Below are positions 59,845 to 64,000 of a stretch of DNA of 64,000 nucleotides, piece after piece (position 1 is the first letter of the stretch; the number at the start of each line of letters is the position of its first letter). The notes beneath the pieces were generated by a model. The model searched no databases. It saw only the letters and a program-made list of their open reading frames with translations, and had not been told where the DNA came from. Origin of the DNA: an uncultured Bacteroidales bacterium. Lineage in GTDB: Bacteria; Bacteroidota; Bacteroidia; Bacteroidales; Bacteroidaceae. The DNA is taken from NCBI GenBank assembly GCA_902768125.1, contig CACXKA010000009.1:1-64000 (forward strand), in the 5' to 3' direction. A program made the translations under genes and the position numbers.

Positions 59845-62424
59845 TCAAATGCCCAGTTCTTTTTTGAGGAACTCTGAGGTGATGCCCTTGCCGCTTTTGG
59901 CAACAGTTTCGGGGGTGCCGGTCACAACGACGGTACCCCCTTCTCGTCCTCCTTCGGGTCCCATATCGATGATGTGGTCAGCCAGTTTGATGACATCGAG
60001 GTTGTGCTCAATGACGATGACGGTGTTACCCTTGTCAACCAAACGGTTGAGCACGACCATCAAGGTGCGGATGTCCTCGAAGTGGAGTCCTGTAGTTGGC
60101 TCGTCGAGGATGTAGAGCGTCTTGCCAGTGTCTTTCTTTGCCAATTCTGTGGCGAGCTTCACACGCTGACTTTCACCACCAGAAAGGGTGGAGGAGGGTT
60201 GTCCCAGCTTGATATAGCCAAGTCCCACATCTTGCAACACCTTGATTTTTTGGAGAATCTTGGGTTGGTGCTCGAAGAATTCCACCGCCTGATTGATGGT
60301 CATGTCGAGCACATCAGAGATGCTCTTTCCCTTGAAACGCACCTCCAGCGTTTCGCGGTTATATCGTTTGCCGTGACATGCCTCACAAGGAACGAGCACA
60401 TCGGGCAGAAAGTTCATTTGGATAGTCTTGTAACCATTTCCGCCACACACTTCACAACGTCCTCCTGCCACATTGAAGGAGAAGCGTCCGGGCTTGTAGG
60501 CTCGCATCTTCGATTCGGGCATTTCGACGAAAAGTTTGCGGATGTCGGTGAACACTTCTGTGTAGGTGGCAGGGTTGCTGCGAGGGGTGCGTCCTAAGGG
60601 CGACTGATCCACACTCACCACCTTGTCGATAAATTCTGCTCCTTCGATTCTGTCAAATGCAAGTGGCTCTTGAAGAGAACGATAGAAATATTGGCTCAAG
60701 TAAGGCTGTAAGGTCTCGTTAATCAAGGTTGACTTGCCGCTACCACTCACACCTGTCACACAAACGAGCGTTCCAAGTGGAATGTCCACACTCACATCTT
60801 TCAGATTATTCCCCTTGGCGCCGATGATGCGAAGGCTCTTTCCGTTGCCTTTTCTTCGAGTTTCAGGAACCTCAATTTTCTCCTTTCCGTTGAGGAAACG
60901 AGAAGTGAGCGTGTCGGTCTTCAGCATCTCTTGGGGAGTTCCCTGAAAGACCACCTCGCCGCCTTTCCGACCAGCCAGCGGACCCATATCCACAATATAG
61001 TCGGCATTGAGCATCATGTCCTTGTCGTGTTCCACCACAATGACGGTATTACCCTCATCGCGCAACTCTTTCAACGAATGGATCAGTCTGACGTTATCTC
61101 GTTGGTGCAATCCGATACTGGGTTCATCCAAGATGTAGAGCACGTTCACCAATTTTGTGCCAATTTGTGTGGCAAGTCGGATGCGCTGACTCTCTCCACC
61201 GCTGAGGCTCACAGAACCTCGTGACAGACTCAGATAATGTAGTCCCACATCGAGCAGGAACTTCAATCGGGTGCTGATTTCCTTGATGATTTCGTGGGCG
61301 ATGGTGCGTTGCTTCGGGTCCATTCTCTCCTCCACAGAAATCACCCAGTCATAGAGTTGCTGCAATTCCATATCCGACACTTCGCTGATGTTCTTGCCAT
61401 CGATGCGGAAGTGCAACGCTTCCTTGTTCAGACGCTTTCCGCCACATTCGGGACACACCACCATCTTATCCACCGATTCACTCCATTTCTCCGCCCAAGC
61501 TCTTTGTTCTTCCACGTTGAGTCCCTGCACATAATTCGCCATTTCCTGATAATCCACATTGTCTATATCAATAGCAGGCACCACACCCAAACCCTTGCAA
61601 TGCGGACAGGCTCCTTGTGGAGAGTTGAACGAGAAGTTGTTGGGAGCAGGGTCGCGATAGCACAAACCTGTCGTGGGACACATCAATTTCTTGGAGAAAT
61701 GCTTGATGGTTGATTGTCCGCTGTCAACAATCATCACCTGTCCATCTCCCATTTTCATCGCTACTTCCAGACTTTTCTTCAGACGTTCCTCATCTTTGTC
61801 GTTGATGGCGAGTTTGTCAATCACCACTTCGATGTCGTGGTTCTTGTATCGGTCCACCTTCATGCCTTCCGTCACTTCCACAATTTCTCCATCCACTCGG
61901 GCATACAGATATCCCTTCTTCCGAATGCTCTCGAACAGTTCCCTGTAATGTCCCTTACGGCTTTGCACCACAGGTGCCAAAAGGTAGATTCTTTTACCGT
62001 TGTACTGCTCCAGCAACAGGCGCATCACATCTTCCTCCGTGTATTTCACCATCTTCTCGCCTGTCTCATAGCTGAATGCCTCACTGGCACGGGCATAGAG
62101 CAGTCGCAGATAGTCATAGATTTCAGTCACCGTTCCCACCGTCGAACGAGGGTTCTTGTTGGTGGTCTTTTGTTCGATGCTGATGACAGGGGAGAGTCCG
62201 CTGATTTTATCCACATCAGGGCGTTCCATTCCTCCCAGAAAGTTACGGATATAGGCGCTGAAGGTCTCGATGTAGCGTCGCTGACCTTCAGCAAAAATCG
62301 TGTCGAACGCCAACGACGACTTGCCGCTGCCGCTCAATCCTGTAATGACTGTCAAACTGTTGCGAGGAATCTCAACATCCACATTCTTCAGGTTGTGCAC
62401 CCTCGCCCCCTCAATTTTGATCAT
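59845..62424 (-). CDS. uvrA: Excinuclease ABC subunit A, second Bacteroidetes type
   Basis: 859 residues. It has both ATPase halves: Walker [16 protein letters not shown] with signature [12 protein letters not shown] near 406, and [14 protein letters not shown] with [12 protein letters not shown] near 745. The UvrB-binding region (100-245) is present, so it is not the short UvrA2 class. The second zinc module CEVCGG..CEACHG is complete. The first is changed: the usual CxxC appears as CPTTGLC before CPHC. The stretch after [10 protein letters not shown] (near 288) seems about 80 residues shorter than usual, which accounts for the length against about 940. Nucleotide excision repair or damage/drug binding is expected. 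Its start overlaps the preceding lipoprotein gene. Confidence 0.88.
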   Translation of the reverse strand: MIKIEGARVHNLKNVDVEIPRNSLTVITGLSGSGKSSLAFDTIFAEGQRRYIETFSAYIRNFLGGMERPDVDKISGLSPVISIEQKTTNKNPRSTVGTVTEIYDYLRLLYARASEAFSYETGEKMVKYTEEDVMRLLLEQYNGKRIYLLAPVVQSRKGHYRELFESIRKKGYLYARVDGEIVEVTEGMKVDRYKNHDIEVVIDKLAINDKDEERLKKSLEVAMKMGDGQVMIVDSGQSTIKHFSKKLMCPTTGLCYRDPAPNNFSFNSPQGACPHCKGLGVVPAIDIDNVDYQEMANYVQGLNVEEQRAWAEKWSESVDKMVVCPECGGKRLNKEALHFRIDGKNISEVSDMELQQLYDWVISVEERMDPKQRTIAHEIIKEISTRLKFLLDVGLHYLSLSRGSVSLSGGESQRIRLATQIGTKLVNVLYILDEPSIGLHQRDNVRLIHSLKELRDEGNTVIVVEHDKDMMLNADYIVDMGPLAGRKGGEVVFQGTPQEMLKTDTLTSRFLNGKEKIEVPETRRKGNGKSLRIIGAKGNNLKDVSVDIPLGTLVCVTGVSGSGKSTLINETLQPYLSQYFYRSLQEPLAFDRIEGAEFIDKVVSVDQSPLGRTPRSNPATYTEVFTDIRKLFVEMPESKMRAYKPGRFSFNVAGGRCEVCGGNGYKTIQMNFLPDVLVPCEACHGKRYNRETLEVRFKGKSISDVLDMTINQAVEFFEHQPKILQKIKVLQDVGLGYIKLGQPSSTLSGGESQRVKLATELAKKDTGKTLYILDEPTTGLHFEDIRTLMVVLNRLVDKGNTVIVIEHNLDVIKLADHIIDMGPEGGREGGTVVVTGTPETVAKSGKGITSEFLKKELGI

Positions 62425-63287
62425 GAGCCTCCTCCTGTTGAGTGTTCTGTACCTTCGCGGAATCCCTTCAAGACATTGATGGATTTCTCGATTTTGTACT
62501 TGATGCCGTCACTTCCAAGTGCCTCAAGTCGAAGGAAATAGACACCATTATCCACCACCTTTCCGTTCTTCTTTCCGTCCCAGAGAATCAGTTTGTTGGG
62601 TTCACCTTCCACGTGCTTTGCCGTTTCAAGGTTGACGGAGTGGAGCTTCTCTCCCCATCGAGTGAAAAACTTGGCATCCAACTTCACGATGGATTGTGCC
62701 GTGATGCGGTAGGTGTCGTTGATACTGTCGTTGTTGGGCGTGAAACCATCAGGACATGTCAACTTCGATTCGCTGATGACGATGTTGATAGGCTCACTCT
62801 CATAGGCGATGGTGTCGTTCCCTTGAGTGAAAGTCAAGTACAGCTTGGCATTGTAACCTCCCGACTTGGTCAGCGTGTAGGTGGTGTTCTCCTCAAAACG
62901 GGACACGAGGGGAGAGTCCTCGTTTCCATTGTCCTTAGTACTCCAGATTCTCCACTCACAATGACACTTGTAGTTGTCGGGGTTGCCGATATTTCCAAAA
63001 AGGCGGATTTCCACAGGTGCTTGCGCCGTTTGTGATTCTCCAGGATTCACGATGACCGTGTCTTCGTCGTCTATCGAATAGAGCAGGATGTATGGAGCCG
63101 CACCTGTTTCGTCAGGAACGTCAGGTATCGTCACCGATTTGGTGCTGTCCTTGCCGACACTGTCAGCCCTATGGATTTTTTGGTTTGTCGGGGTGTTGAA
63201 GAGTTCTCTCTCTTCTAGGTCATTGCTACATGCCATCATCAGCAACACACAACCCACGACAAGTGCTATTTTTGTCTTGATGTTCAT
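62421..63287 (-). CDS. Lipoprotein with gliding-motility-type C-terminal domain
   Basis: 288 residues. [20 protein letters not shown] gives a lipobox with Cys20. The middle has Ig/PKD-like strands ([20 protein letters not shown]). The C-terminal part, [31 protein letters not shown] and [14 protein letters not shown], is the CHU_C gliding-motility-associated C-terminal domain, here ending with a short Gly/Ser tail. That domain usually ends type IX cargo; here it is on a lipoprotein. It overlaps uvrA by 4 bp (ATGA), so both are in one operon despite unrelated functions. Confidence 0.8.
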   Translation of the reverse strand: MNIKTKIALVVGCVLLMMACSNDLEERELFNTPTNQKIHRADSVGKDSTKSVTIPDVPDETGAAPYILLYSIDDEDTVIVNPGESQTAQAPVEIRLFGNIGNPDNYKCHCEWRIWSTKDNGNEDSPLVSRFEENTTYTLTKSGGYNAKLYLTFTQGNDTIAYESEPINIVISESKLTCPDGFTPNNDSINDTYRITAQSIVKLDAKFFTRWGEKLHSVNLETAKHVEGEPNKLILWDGKKNGKVVDNGVYFLRLEALGSDGIKYKIEKSINVLKGFREGTEHSTGGGS

Positions 63288-63322
63288 GCTTGAATTTCTG
63301 TATTTATCTGTTCATTTTGATG

Positions 63323-63330
63323 CAAATTTA
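63323..63330 (-). promoter_or_regulatory. -7 element TAAATTTG of the lipoprotein-uvrA operon
   Basis: Exact TAnnTTTG match on the minus strand, 36 bp before the start codon. Confidence 0.65.
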
Positions 63331-63391
63331 CTCAATCTCTTCCTGAAATCGTACGAATTTCATCGTAAAATCGCTCAACAAGCGGTTTTAA

Positions 63392-63424
63392 TTTGTTCTG
63401 AATGGCATTTTTTTACTAATTTTG
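63392..63424 (+). promoter_or_regulatory. Promoter of the LysM protein gene
   Basis: TTTG (63392-63395), a 21-bp spacer and TAATTTTG (63417-63424). Confidence 0.7.
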
Positions 63425-63457
63425 TGCCCTGAAATCATTCGAACTACTTTAATAACG

Positions 63458-64000
63458 ATGAAGAAAGTACTTTTATTGTTGATGACTTTTGTGGTAGCCA
63501 CCATCATGTTGGCTCAATCGACGACACAAAAGCATGAAGTTCAGTCAGGGGAGACACTCTATAGTATTGCACGACAGTACAACGTCACCGTAGCGTCGTT
63601 GCTTCAGGTCAATCCAGGGTTAGATGCCGACCACATCATGGCAGGACAGAGTATCAATGTGCCTGCTGGTGCTCAGAGAAGTGTTGCCACTCCTGTCAAT
63701 CAGCAACCCGTTCAACCTGTTCAACCCACTCAGCCAGCCACTCAGTCTATCCAGCAGCAGGTTTTGCAGCAAGTGCGCCAGCAAGTGCAGGCTCAGCAAG
63801 GGGTTGAAGTGCCTTCCACACCCAATCGTCCTCGTTACAAGACTTTGCACGAGGTGAAGAAGAAGGAGACACTCTATTCCATTTCTCGTCTGTATGGCAT
63901 TACGGTGGACCAACTCGTGGATGCCAATCCCGACCTGAAGAAGACCAAACTGAAGAAGGGCGTGGTGCTCAACATTCCTTATACGACAGCAGAAGACACC
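63458..64000 (+). CDS. LysM-repeat exported protein, 3' end beyond the window
   Basis: 181 codons are present and the frame is still open at the window edge. MKKVLLLLMTFVVATIMLAQ is a signal peptide. Two LysM domains follow: HEVQSGETLYSIARQYNVTV (from residue 26) and HEVKKKETLYSISRLYGITV (from about 132), each ending in a NVPAG/NIPYT-type strand. A Gln/Pro-rich linker joins them. LysM binds peptidoglycan, so it is a periplasmic or outer-membrane cell-wall protein. In Bacteroidetes such N-termini often lead to an amino-acid-binding-like or peptidase domain, which would lie outside the window. Confidence 0.9.
   Translation, partial: MKKVLLLLMTFVVATIMLAQSTTQKHEVQSGETLYSIARQYNVTVASLLQVNPGLDADHIMAGQSINVPAGAQRSVATPVNQQPVQPVQPTQPATQSIQQQVLQQVRQQVQAQQGVEVPSTPNRPRYKTLHEVKKKETLYSISRLYGITVDQLVDANPDLKKTKLKKGVVLNIPYTTAEDT

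Overview
The window reads as chromosome of a Bacteroidales bacterium, most likely a member of the Prevotellaceae. The evidence is the repeated Bacteroidetes -7 promoter element (TAnnTTTG, often with TTTG 19-21 bp upstream), TonB-dependent receptors and SusC-era style secretion signals, short Prevotella-type C-terminal sorting tails (..GKKVFVK, ..GRKVVMP), fused cobalamin enzymes typical of the group, DUF4468 and DUF4491 proteins, a Porin_10-like porin and a P5-like phage-type protein. No rRNA, tRNA, CRISPR array or insertion sequence was recognised. All family assignments are from reading the proteins, not from a database search.

Layout. 1-5040: P5-like protein, secreted M6 metalloprotease, exported thioredoxin-fold protein, FMN reductase. 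5041-18218: a small membrane protein, a 3927-residue secreted modular protein and a partner lipoprotein, apparently one transcription unit. 18299-23278: membrane-bound AraC regulator, DUF4491 protein, a MarR/OhrR-regulated operon (glutathione peroxidase, regulator, radical SAM protein, flavodoxin remnant) and a secreted esterase. 23291-43140: a cobalamin locus. It has split cbiA facing left; a B12 riboswitch driving btuB, the lipoprotein chelatase cbiK and a second TonB receptor; then cbiHC, cbiET, cbiG-cbiF (broken) and, beyond an interposed GH30 glycosidase, cobK-cbiD; finally btuF-btuC without an ATPase. Between these lie two mutually truncated genes and an SGNH hydrolase. 43556-64000: ammonium transporter, PpiD foldase, a tiny sorting-domain protein, an ECF sigma/anti-sigma/Spy-like operon, DUF4468 protein, porin, ispE, ftsZ, a PD40 protein, mutS2, a UvrA of the second Bacteroidetes type with a motility-type lipoprotein, and the start of a LysM protein.

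The genes for corrin-ring building cover cobalt insertion through ring contraction, methylation, decarboxylation, methyl migration and amidation, but two steps look damaged: cbiF carries a frame-changing internal deletion and cbiA is in two overlapping frames. cbiL, cbiP and later genes are not in the window.

The most unusual signal is a family of short arrays of degenerate 7-bp units, usually four units (28 bp), at about twelve places. Several lie in frame inside genes, four of them in three cobalamin enzymes. Because seven is not a multiple of three, loss or gain of one unit would switch the reading frame. Two related 8-bp arrays lie at 21665 and 24513. I did not recognise a published name for this family.
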